Assembly: GCA_900752065.1 (NCBI GenBank)
Contig: CAADTT010000060.1
Location: 1-24,502, forward strand
Length of the DNA stretch: 24,502 nt
DNA from: Lachnospiraceae bacterium
GTDB taxonomy: Bacteria; Bacillota; Clostridia; Lachnospirales; Lachnospiraceae
Reading direction: 5' to 3'
The notes beneath the pieces are model-generated. The model searched no databases. It had not been told where the DNA came from and worked only from the letters and a program-made list of their open reading frames with translations. Position 1 is the first letter of the stretch, and every line of letters begins with the position of its first letter. Below are positions 12,367 through 21,400 of this stretch, piece by piece. Position numbers and translations under genes: made by a program.

Positions 12367-14796
12367 ATGAGCGTACCTTATAATCACAGGGCGATTGAGT
12401 CCAAGTGGCGCAAGCACTGGGAAGAGCATCCGGTGAACGTCAATGATGGAAAGAAACCGAAATATTATTGTCTGGATATGTTCCCGTATCCGTCAGGAAA
12501 CGGACTTCATGTAGGACATTGGAGAGGCTATGTTATTTCCGATGTGTGGAGCCGCTATAAGATGCTTCAGGGATATTATCTGATTCACCCGATGGGCTGG
12601 GATGCGTTCGGACTTCCGGCTGAGAATTATGCGATCAAGACAGGACAGCATCCTGCCATTTCCACCAAGAAGAATGTGGAAAATATCAAACGTCAGATCA
12701 ATGAGATCGCATCGATCTATGACTGGGATATGGAGGTAAATACCACAGATCCGGGTTTTTATAAATGGACCCAGTGGATCTTTGTAAAGATGTTCAAAGA
12801 AGGGCTGGCATATGAGAAGGAGTTCCCGATCAACTGGTGTCCGTCCTGTAAGACGGGACTGGCAAACGAGGAAGTCGTAAACGGCGTCTGCGAGCGCTGC
12901 GGCACTCCTGTTACCAAGAAGAACCTTCGCCAGTGGATGCTGCGCATTACAAAGTATGCGGACAGACTGTTAAATGATCTGGATAAGCTGGACTGGCCGG
13001 AGAAGGTTAAGAAAATGCAGTCTGACTGGATCGGAAAATCCTACGGCGCAGAGGTGGATTTCCCGGTAGAGGGAAGGGATGAGAAGATTACGGTTTATAC
13101 CACCAGACCGGACACCCTGCACGGAGCGACCTTCATGGTACTGGCGCCGGAGCATCAGATGGCAAAGGGGCTGGCGACCGCTGAGACGAGAGAAGCGGTA
13201 GAGAAATATATCTACGAGGCGTCCATGAAGTCAAATGTAGACCGTATGCAGGATAAGGAAAAGACAGGCGTATTTACCGGAAGCTACGCGATCAATCCTT
13301 TAAATGGTGCGAAAGTACCGATCTGGCTGTCCGATTATGTACTGGCGGATTACGGTACGGGAGCAATCATGTGCGTACCGGCTCATGATGACCGTGACTT
13401 CGAGTTTGCGAAGAAATTCGATATTCCGATCATTCAGGTTATCGCAAAAGACGGAAAAGAAATTGAAAATATGACGGAGGCCTATACGGAGGCGTCAGGA
13501 ACCATGATCAATTCCGGTGACTGGAACGGCATGGAGTCTGCGGTTCTGAAAAAGGAAGCCCCGATCATGATTGAGAAGATGGGGATCGGAAAGAAGACGG
13601 TGAACTTCAAGCTGCGTGACTGGGTATTCTCCCGCCAGCGTTATTGGGGTGAGCCGATCCCGATCGTACACTGCCCGAAGTGCGGCAACGTGCCTGTGCC
13701 GGAAGAAGAGCTTCCGCTGCGCCTGCCGGATGTAGAGTCCTATGAGCCTACGGGAACCGGAGAGTCACCGCTGGCGGCTATCGAGGACTGGGTAAACTGC
13801 AAGTGTCCTGTCTGCGGTGCAGATGCCAAGAGAGAGACAAACACCATGCCCCAGTGGGCAGGTTCTTCCTGGTACTTCCTCCGTTATGTGGACAGCCACA
13901 ACGACAAAGAGTTGGTTTCCAAGGAGAAAGCGGATAAATACCTTCCGGTGGATATGTACATCGGAGGAGTAGAACATGCGGTACTGCATCTGCTGTACTC
14001 CAGATTCTACACCAAGTTCCTGTATGATATCGGGGCAGTAGATTTTGATGAGCCATTTAAGAAGCTGTTCAACCAGGGAATGGTCTGCGGCCGTGACCGG
14101 GAGACAGGGGCAGCTACCAAGATGAGCAAATCCCTGGGAAATATCGTTTCTCCGGATGATATCGTCCGTGACTACGGCTGCGACAGCCTGAGACTTTATG
14201 AGCTGTTCATCGGGCCGCCTGAGCTGGATTCCATCTGGGATGACAGTGGAATTGAAGGTGTATACCGTTTCCTGACACGTTTCTGGAAGCTCGTTACAGA
14301 GAACAAGGATAAGAACGTCCAGGCTACAAAGGAAATGCTCAAGGTGCGTCATACCATGGTACACACGATCACACAGAGACTGGAGAGTTTCAGCCTGAAT
14401 ACGGTAATCTCCGGCTTCATGGAATCTACCAATAAGCTTCTGGATCTGGCAAAACGCGAGGGCGGACTGGACAAAGAGACACTGGAAACAGCCGTGATCC
14501 TGATGGCTCCGTTTGCACCGCACATCTCCGAGGAGCTGTGGGAGCAGTTGGGACATACAGAGTCTGTATTTAACAATACATGGCCGGAGCATGACGAGGA
14601 AGCAATGAAGGATGATGAGATCGAGGTTCCGGTACAGATCAACGGAAAGACGAGGGCAGTTATCAGCATTCCGGCAGAGAGCACGAAGGAAGAGGCTCTG
14701 GCGGCAGGAAAGAAAGCCATTGCAGAGAAGCTGACAGGAAATATCGTAAAAGAGATCTACGTACCGAAGAAGATCATTAACTTCGTACAGAAATAA
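12367..14796 (+). CDS. leuS: Leucine--tRNA ligase
   Basis: The protein has 809 residues, close to the length of Bacillus LeuRS. It charges tRNA-Leu with leucine in the cytoplasm. The class I signature HVGH is at residues 48-51 within a PYPSGNGLHVGHWRGY-like segment, and the second signature KMSKS is at 585-589. A CPSC...CERC zinc-finger-like knot lies near 157-178, and a second CPKC...CPVC pair near 438-482. Between these lies the CP1 editing domain with its threonine-rich TTRPDT segment (about 241-246) and the AHDDRD motif (about 339-344). The anticodon-binding and C-terminal domains complete the protein. The ATG at 12367 has AGGAGG (12353-12358) 8 bases upstream. It appears to be transcribed alone from a consensus promoter. 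Confidence 0.98.
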   Translation: MSVPYNHRAIESKWRKHWEEHPVNVNDGKKPKYYCLDMFPYPSGNGLHVGHWRGYVISDVWSRYKMLQGYYLIHPMGWDAFGLPAENYAIKTGQHPAISTKKNVENIKRQINEIASIYDWDMEVNTTDPGFYKWTQWIFVKMFKEGLAYEKEFPINWCPSCKTGLANEEVVNGVCERCGTPVTKKNLRQWMLRITKYADRLLNDLDKLDWPEKVKKMQSDWIGKSYGAEVDFPVEGRDEKITVYTTRPDTLHGATFMVLAPEHQMAKGLATAETREAVEKYIYEASMKSNVDRMQDKEKTGVFTGSYAINPLNGAKVPIWLSDYVLADYGTGAIMCVPAHDDRDFEFAKKFDIPIIQVIAKDGKEIENMTEAYTEASGTMINSGDWNGMESAVLKKEAPIMIEKMGIGKKTVNFKLRDWVFSRQRYWGEPIPIVHCPKCGNVPVPEEELPLRLPDVESYEPTGTGESPLAAIEDWVNCKCPVCGADAKRETNTMPQWAGSSWYFLRYVDSHNDKELVSKEKADKYLPVDMYIGGVEHAVLHLLYSRFYTKFLYDIGAVDFDEPFKKLFNQGMVCGRDRETGAATKMSKSLGNIVSPDDIVRDYGCDSLRLYELFIGPPELDSIWDDSGIEGVYRFLTRFWKLVTENKDKNVQATKEMLKVRHTMVHTITQRLESFSLNTVISGFMESTNKLLDLAKREGGLDKETLETAVILMAPFAPHISEELWEQLGHTESVFNNTWPEHDEEAMKDDEIEVPVQINGKTRAVISIPAESTKEEALAAGKKAIAEKLTGNIVKEIYVPKKIINFVQK

Positions 14797-14859
14797 ATTT
14801 GATAAGGGCTGCGGGACATGCTGATTGGGTGTGAATGACAGTATGAAACCCGTGATGGA

Positions 14860-14913
14860 GGCATTAACTACACATAAATATGCAGGATGTTTGTGTGTGT
14901 TAATGCCTTTTTT
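14860..14913 (+). terminator. Intrinsic terminator downstream of leuS
   Basis: GGCATTAAC (14860-14868) and GTTAATGCC (14899-14907) form a perfect 9-bp stem, extended by ACACA/TGTGT after one bulged T, and are followed by six T (14908-14913). It lies 63 bases after the leuS stop. The 185 bases between leuS and the PTS gene hold nothing else I can support; no clear promoter for the PTS gene is visible, so leaky read-through is possible. Confidence 0.85.
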
Positions 14914-14981
14914 ATGCATAAAGACAGGTCAGAGGTCAATAATGCAGATATACGTCCAAAAAGAGAAAAGGAGAAGAAGAG

Positions 14982-16592
14982 ATGAAAGACAAGATTTTTG
15001 GCGTATTGCAGCGTGTTGGAAGATCCTTTATGCTTCCTATTGCAATACTGCCGGTAGCAGGGCTCCTGCTGGGGCTGGGACAGTCCTTCACAAACGAGAC
15101 AATGCTGAAAACCTACGGCCTGCTTGGAATTATGGGGCCGGGGACGATCTTATATGCGATTTTCCGGGTTATGAGCGATGCGGGAAATATCGTCTTTGCG
15201 AACCTGCCGATTATTTTCGCCATGGGTGTTGCAATCGGTATGGCGAAAAGGGAGAAAGAAGTTGCGGCATTGGCGGCAGCAATCGCATTTTTTATCATGC
15301 ATGCATCCATCAGCGCTATGATCGCGATCAGCGGCGGAACCGGGCAGATGCTGAGCGGAGCGACTGCTTCTGTATGCGGCATTACCTCCCTTCAGATGGG
15401 CGTGTTCGGCGGCATCCTTGTCGGGCTTGGCGTCGCGGCGCTGCACAACAGGTTTTATAAGATCGAGCTTCCTCAGGTATTATCCTTCTTTGGAGGAACG
15501 AGATTTGTGCCGATCATCAGCGCCCTGGTCTATACAGGAGTGGGAATCCTGATGTTTTTCGTATGGCCTGTTATCCAGACAGGGATTTATGCAGTGGGGG
15601 ATCTGGTTTTAAGGTCCGGTTATGCAGGAACCTGGGTGTATGGATTTATGGAGCGTCTGCTGATTCCCTTCGGCCTTCACCATGTCTTTTATCTTCCGTT
15701 CTGGCAGACAGGGCTCGGCGGTACGATGGAAGTGGGAGGCCAGATCGTGGAGGGTGCCCAGAATATTTTCTTCGCACAGTTGGCTGACCCGACGGTGGAG
15801 CATTTTGCGGTTTCTGCCACGAGATTTATGTCCGGAAAGTTTCCGCTGATGATCTTTGGCCTTCCGGGTGCGGCGCTTGCCATGTATATGGCGGCAAAGC
15901 CGGAAAAGAAAAAAACTGCGGCAGGACTTTTGCTCTCCGCTGCGCTTACCTCCATGCTGACGGGAATCACGGAGCCTCTGGAATTCACCTTCCTGTTTGT
16001 GGCGCCGGTGCTTTACGGGGTTCACTGTGTTTTTGCAGGACTTGCCTATATGCTGATGCATGTTTTCCATGTGGGGGTAGGTATGACCTTTTCCGGAGGC
16101 TTTATCGATCTGTTCCTGTTTGGCATCCTGCAGGGAAATGCGAAAACAAACTGGATATGGATCGTGATCGTCGGCGCAGTATATTTTATCGTGTATTATT
16201 TCCTGTTCCGTTTTATGATTGAAAAAATGGATCTGAAGACGCCGGGGCGGGAAGATTCCGAGGAGGTGAAACTGTATCGCAGAAGTGATGTGGACGCAAA
16301 GAACAAAGGCGGTGCAGCAGGAAACGCCGCAGTGGAAGATGAGCTTTCACAGGCCATCTGCCGGGGACTGGGAGGCAGAAAGAATATTTCTGACGTGGAC
16401 TGCTGTGCCACAAGGCTTCGCTGTACCGTGTTCAAAGCAGAGCTGGTAAATGATGCCTGCCTGAAGGCGACGGGCGCTTCCGGGGTAATACACAAAGGAA
16501 ATGGCGTGCAGATTATTTACGGACCGAGGGTGACTGTGATCAAGTCAGATCTGGAGGACTATCTGGCAGCAGCTCCTGAGGAGGGGGAATGA
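14982..16592 (+). CDS. PTS sugar transporter subunit EIICB, glucose superfamily
   Basis: This 536-residue membrane protein has an N-terminal EIIC domain (about 1-415) with some ten hydrophobic helices, including the conserved LLIPFGLHHVFYLPFW segment (226-241) and GITEPLEF (about 331-338), which help form the sugar site. A linker leads to an EIIB domain (about 448-530). Its phosphorylation motif reads DCCATRLRC (473-481); by alignment with the family pattern DACxTRLR the phospho-cysteine is Cys475, and Cys474 next to it is unusual. Together they import a hexose or alpha-glucoside and phosphorylate it. There is no EIIA domain, so a IIA-Glc-type partner must act in trans. Substrate (glucose, maltose or GlcNAc) cannot be decided from sequence alone. 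AAAAGGAG (14966-14973) lies 8 bases before the ATG. Confidence 0.9.
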   Translation: MKDKIFGVLQRVGRSFMLPIAILPVAGLLLGLGQSFTNETMLKTYGLLGIMGPGTILYAIFRVMSDAGNIVFANLPIIFAMGVAIGMAKREKEVAALAAAIAFFIMHASISAMIAISGGTGQMLSGATASVCGITSLQMGVFGGILVGLGVAALHNRFYKIELPQVLSFFGGTRFVPIISALVYTGVGILMFFVWPVIQTGIYAVGDLVLRSGYAGTWVYGFMERLLIPFGLHHVFYLPFWQTGLGGTMEVGGQIVEGAQNIFFAQLADPTVEHFAVSATRFMSGKFPLMIFGLPGAALAMYMAAKPEKKKTAAGLLLSAALTSMLTGITEPLEFTFLFVAPVLYGVHCVFAGLAYMLMHVFHVGVGMTFSGGFIDLFLFGILQGNAKTNWIWIVIVGAVYFIVYYFLFRFMIEKMDLKTPGREDSEEVKLYRRSDVDAKNKGGAAGNAAVEDELSQAICRGLGGRKNISDVDCCATRLRCTVFKAELVNDACLKATGASGVIHKGNGVQIIYGPRVTVIKSDLEDYLAAAPEEGE

Positions 16593-16616
16593 CGCAATGC
16601 TGATAAAATAACAATC

Positions 16617-16651
16617 GGAGGCTGGCGCAGCATAGTGCTGTACCAGCCTCC
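16617..16651. terminator. Hairpin between the convergent PTS and rqcH genes
   Basis: A perfect 9-bp stem GGAGGCTGG/CCAGCCTCC is extended after a 2x2 internal loop by CAGC/GCTG. On the minus strand it is followed by GATTGTTATTTTATC, so it best serves as the rqcH terminator. On the plus strand the following sequence is GC-rich, with only short T runs. Confidence 0.75.
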
Positions 16652-16677
16652 GGGCAGTTTGCGCTTTGGAAACAGGA

Positions 16678-18423
16678 CTATTTGGATTCAATCTGTGTGA
16701 TGCCCGAAATATCGGAACCGATCATCATAGAGTAATTCGTGTGGTAGATCACGAAGCCGGGCATCTTTCCGTTTACTTTTTTTACGTGCTTTTTCTGCAC
16801 ATAGTCGATCTCCACTTTTTCGGCCTTTTTATTGCTGGAGTAGTGGGCGGCAAGCCTTGCCGCTTCCTCATAGGTGGTGTCCGGCATTTCCCCGCCCTCC
16901 GGGTTTTTGACGATCACATGGGAACCGGGAGCGCCCTTTGCATGGAACCACCAGTCATTTCCTGTGGCGAATTTGAACGTCAGCTCTTCATTCTGAAAAT
17001 TATTTTTCCCTACGTACATATGGTAGCCGTCGCTGGAAAGGTAGTGGAAGGGTTTTGAAGTAATCTTTACTTTCTTTCCGGTATATTTCCGGCGGATGTA
17101 GCCATACTGGGTTAATTCCTCCTTGATTTCCACCAGATCCTCCTCCGAGAGAGCGATATCCAGGGCAGTGCTGATGGACTCCAGATGTTGGATGGCTTCC
17201 TTTGTCTCCACAGTCAGCTTGCCCAGCGCCTCATAGGTACGTTTCAGTTTATTGTAACGGTCAAAATTTTTCTGGGCATTTTCCTGGGGCGTCATGGTGG
17301 GATCCAGAGGAATCGTTACCATTTCATTTGTATAGTAATTCAGGGCTTCCAGTTTTTTTGCACCGGGTTCCAGACCATAGCCATAAGTATTGATCAGCTC
17401 TCCGTATACCCGGTATTTTTCCCGCTTTTCCGTATCCCGTAGCTGCCTGAGCTGCAAGTCATATTTTTTTCGGTCACGATCCAGGGCTGTCTGCACGATG
17501 CGGCGCAGGTCAGCGGAGCGCTGGCGGATGCGGGTAATGGTATTTTTGACTGCGTAGTAGGATTCCAGTACCTCAGAGACGGATGGGAAGGTCTGTGCGG
17601 TCATATCGAAATACTGAGTCAGCGGCACCGAGGAGAAATCAGCGGGTTCCCTGCCGTCGTACACGATATTCGGGGTGAAGTTTCCTTCCCTCACATCCTC
17701 CATCAGATGAGAGAAAATGTGATAGAGATGGGTCTGCTCCAGCTCTGAGAGGGAATTGGCGCTTCTGCCGGATTCCAGAGAGCTGCGGAAACAGATTTCT
17801 TCTGCGACCAGCGGGCTGATACCTGTCAATGTCATGTAGAGGGCTTTGGAGAGCGACATGGGGCGGGTACACACGGAGGTTTTAAAATCATCCTCCGATA
17901 TCGTGAGCGGATCTTTTTTTTCCTGGGTGGCAGGGATAAAGTAAGTCCTGCCGGGAAGCACCTCCCGCACGGAGCTCATCTGTGCGCCCACATGTTTGAT
18001 GCTGTCGATGATCATTCCTTTCTCATCGCAGAAGATAATATTGCTGTGCTTTCCCATGATTTCTACGATCAGATCCTTTTTGCACAGATCCCCCAGCTCA
18101 TTCAGATGCTCGATCTCAAAGTGAATGATGCGTTCCAGTCCCGGCTGCCAGACTCTTGTGATCTTTCCGCTGCCGATGTATTTGCGCAGCAGCATACAGA
18201 AATTCGGCGCCGTCATAGGAGAGGGCTTGTTTTTCTGCGTGAAATAGATCAGAGGAAGGCTTGCACCCGCTGAGATCAGCAGCCGGTACTGGGTCTTGTT
18301 GTTTTTTATGGTGATCAGCAGCTCGTCATTTTCCGGCTGCGCGATTTTATTGATTTTTCCGCCTGATACCGTTTCGTTCAGTTCCTTTACCATATTTGCG
18401 ATTACAATTCCATCAAGTGCCAT
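16678..18423 (-). CDS. rqcH: Ribosome quality control factor RqcH (NFACT/Rqc2 homologue, FbpA-like)
   Basis: The protein has 581 residues. The NFACT-N domain at the start contains MALDGIVIANMVKEL; a helix-hairpin-helix region and a long coiled coil (about 290-430) follow, then the NFACT-R (DUF814) domain with WFHAKGAPGSHVIV near 487-500 and the YSSNKKAEKVEIDY segment. RqcH binds 50S subunits blocked by peptidyl-tRNA and adds alanine tails that target the stalled chain for degradation. The conserved Asp97-Arg98 pair of B. subtilis RqcH reads Glu97-Arg98 here. The ATG at 18423 is preferred over the longer frame from 18453 because AGGTG lies 6 bases upstream and MALDG is the usual family beginning. 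Older annotations call this fibronectin-binding protein. It is transcribed on its own, downstream of the GH101 gene. Confidence 0.95.
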   Translation of the reverse strand: MALDGIVIANMVKELNETVSGGKINKIAQPENDELLITIKNNKTQYRLLISAGASLPLIYFTQKNKPSPMTAPNFCMLLRKYIGSGKITRVWQPGLERIIHFEIEHLNELGDLCKKDLIVEIMGKHSNIIFCDEKGMIIDSIKHVGAQMSSVREVLPGRTYFIPATQEKKDPLTISEDDFKTSVCTRPMSLSKALYMTLTGISPLVAEEICFRSSLESGRSANSLSELEQTHLYHIFSHLMEDVREGNFTPNIVYDGREPADFSSVPLTQYFDMTAQTFPSVSEVLESYYAVKNTITRIRQRSADLRRIVQTALDRDRKKYDLQLRQLRDTEKREKYRVYGELINTYGYGLEPGAKKLEALNYYTNEMVTIPLDPTMTPQENAQKNFDRYNKLKRTYEALGKLTVETKEAIQHLESISTALDIALSEEDLVEIKEELTQYGYIRRKYTGKKVKITSKPFHYLSSDGYHMYVGKNNFQNEELTFKFATGNDWWFHAKGAPGSHVIVKNPEGGEMPDTTYEEAARLAAHYSSNKKAEKVEIDYVQKKHVKKVNGKMPGFVIYHTNYSMMIGSDISGITQIESK

Positions 18424-18463
18424 GATATTCACCTGCTTTCTTTGAGATAACATAAACGTAACC

Positions 18464-18472
18464 AGTATAGCA
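18464..18472 (-). promoter_or_regulatory. Extended -10 promoter of rqcH
   Basis: On the minus strand TATACT (18464-18469) is preceded by the extended -10 dinucleotide TG one base upstream (18471-18472). The -35 region is weak (TTTCTT at 17 bases). The distance to the ATG is about 40 bases. Confidence 0.55.
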
Positions 18473-18499
18473 GAAAAACCTCTGAAAAGAAAGCGCCCG

Positions 18500-21400
18500 T
18501 CAGCGTGTTTTTACTTTCTTTGCTTTGCCAAAGGAGCCGTAAACTTTCTTTCCGTCAATCGTTTTGTAGGAGCGGATGCGCACATAGTAGACGGTTCTGC
18601 TCTTCAGTTTTTTCACGATTTTGGTAACTGTCTTATTTTTCTTTACAAGGATCTTTCGTACTCCCTTTTTGAATTTTTTGTTTGTCGAGCAGCAGATCTG
18701 GTAACCATCTGCTTTTTTATCCCGTTTCCAGGTCAGTTTGATGGCTTTTGTACGATATTTTACAGCTTTTTTCAGGACAGCCTTCTTAGGTACTATGTGG
18801 AAAGAAGCAGTCCGCGTTCCGGTATAATGGCCTTTTCCGGTAATGGTGACAAGGGCTTTTCCGGGATTTGTGTTTGCCTGGTATGAGAGGGTATAATCTG
18901 TTCCATTTCTCAGAGCCGTGCCTCCAAGCGTAACGCTCACCTGCGGGGTGAGGGGCTTTCCAGTGTAGGTCTGGCTGGCGATGGGGGCGATGGCAGCGGC
19001 AGAGAGGCTCTGTGATGCCGCAGGACCGGGGGCAGGTTCAGACACCGGTTTTTTTCCAGCTTCGATCAGTGCATGATGCGCCTGATACAAAGAGAAAGAG
19101 GCATTTTGCACCGCCTGTTGGTCTGTCGGGGCTGCCAGGGCTTTTTTTGCATCTGCCAGCGCGGAAAGAAAAGCTTCCGGATTTTTGTACGCAGCCGGAT
19201 CTTCCGCTTCCGCGTCACGGATGACGGCTTTCAGCACCTGAAGGTCTGTCTGGGAAGGCAGAAGGGAAAGACCGTCTGCTGCCGCCTGAATCTGTTTCAG
19301 AAGAGCATCCACAGATTCTTGTGAAGCGTCTGTATCCTCCAGAAGTACCTGTGCCTGACGGATCAGGGATTCCAGGGCTGCCAGGCTCGCCGGTGTATAT
19401 TGGGACGAATCCAGACGGCGAAAGGCATCCAACTGGATCTGCAGACCGTTCTTATCTGCTGTCTTGCGGTAGACGGCAAGCTCGGCGGCACTTCCAAAGC
19501 CGCCTTCCCCCTGATTTACCACAAACCGGATCTTCCGTGTGGTTACCGGAGCAAAGGATACTTTTTCTACAGAAGTATCATTGACAAAGCTGCCGCCTTC
19601 CAATATAGGAAGCCAGGAACCGGAGGCGGCTTCCAGGTAAGAAAGGCTGTAATCTGTGACTTTGCCGTTTGAGCCTGTCGGCCGGCACTGGTAGGAGAAC
19701 TGATTTACCGGGTATTCTGCCCCCAGATCAATCTCGATCGTTGCGGGGAGAGGCGTAACCGGGGTGTAATTGCTGTGCCAGATGGTGTTTGCGTCTCCGT
19801 CAAAGGCGAGGGAAGCCGGACCTTCGCTGCCGCTTAATGGATTCTCATTGTCGCAGGTTATTGTGAAGCTGCCGGATTCCAGTGCAAGGCTGTCTGAGAG
19901 AACAGGTGTGTCCTGCTTTCTGGAAAGAGCAGCATCCAAAGATTCCATGATATCATAAAATGCATGAGCAAAGATACCGGAGCCTCCCCACAGGCTTTCC
20001 AGGGCAGTTCTGGCTTCCTGGATCTCCGACAGGGCGTCCGCCGGGAAATAAGCCGCATCCACTTCTGATTTTTCCAGAGCGGCCGTGATCATCCCATTCA
20101 GTGAGGAGTCTTTTATGGTAAGCGTCTGATAAGCGCTTTCAAGCTTAGCAGCAGCGTTCGCGATCTCTTCTTTTGTGACACCTGCCGTTTGGTTGATTTT
20201 AATAGCATCCTCCATCGCGCCGAGGAAGGATTGCAGCTCCATGCCATCTGTGATGGCGCTTCGGTTTACAGCCTCAGCCTTTGCGATGGCAGCATGGATC
20301 CTGCTGCGGTCTACGGCAGGTGTAAGGCCGCTCTTTGCCGTTTCCAGGCTCTGCATCATACGGGAGATCTGCGGAGAGGTTGCGGCGCTGTTCTGTGCCA
20401 GCGTGTCTGCTTCTTTTAACAGGATCTGCAGGTTCATCCATCCAATGCCCATAATATAATCACTGGAGCGCAGCTTTTTCAGTTCGTTTGTCATCGTTTG
20501 CAGAGCTGTCCGTTCTTCCCTGTCTGCATACCGTTCAGCATTTTTTATGGCAGTTTCCAGCGTTGTGTACACGGATGTGATATCTTCGGTGGAAGGAGTG
20601 ATCTGGGTATTCAGAAGGTTCCTGGCATTCCGGATGGCTTCGGTAAGTATGTTCCAGGAGGCCGGAGTATAATCCTTTTCTGTCATGGAGTCCGCGCTTG
20701 CGAGCAGTTTTTGCAGGCTCTCGGCAGTCATGGGTACGGCGGCATCAACAGCTACGTTGTCAATCACATATTCCGCAGCATTTTTTTGGGTGATATCCAT
20801 GTAGTAATCATCGTAATCCCCGGTGGTGAAGGTCAGTTCAAGCGTGCCTTTTGTCATGTTTCCAAGTGTCGGAACAGCTTCGGCGAGGACGGCGTTTTTT
20901 GTATCTCCGGACTCGCGCGCCCTGTCAGGTTTTACGCCAAGGGTAAAGGCTTCGGCGGCAGCCGATTTATATTCCAGAGAAACGGTATATTCTGTATTCG
21001 GCAGAAAACACATGGTAGAAGGAAGTGTCCGCATATAGTCGCCCGCTCTTACCTTCAGGGAGTAGGTGCCGGAAATGACATCCGGAGTGTATTCCGGGTT
21101 CAGAGGATTTTTTTGGGAAAGGTGGGACTGGTCAGATTCCGTGGAAACAAAAATTCCAAGTCCCTGATCCACATTTTCAAAATCCTCATAATAAGTGTGC
21201 GAACCCGGATCCGTAATGCCGCATGCCATCACCCGCACATCGTCAAAGTCTGTGGACGAATTTGCGCTGTTTCCTGCTTCTGCTGCCAGAGTCAGAACGG
21301 CCGTGTCAGAGCCGGCCGTGAAACGCACGGACATCCGCTGTGCATAGGTCTGGTATTTATCGTTATGGTGATAACCATAGAGGACATTGGAGCGGGTCAT

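Noticed and set aside
13765..14919. Open frame of 384 codons on the minus strand, antisense to leuS
   Set aside because: It overlies conserved leuS coding sequence including KMSKS, and its translation has shadow-like composition (Leu, Cys, His rich) without a family match.
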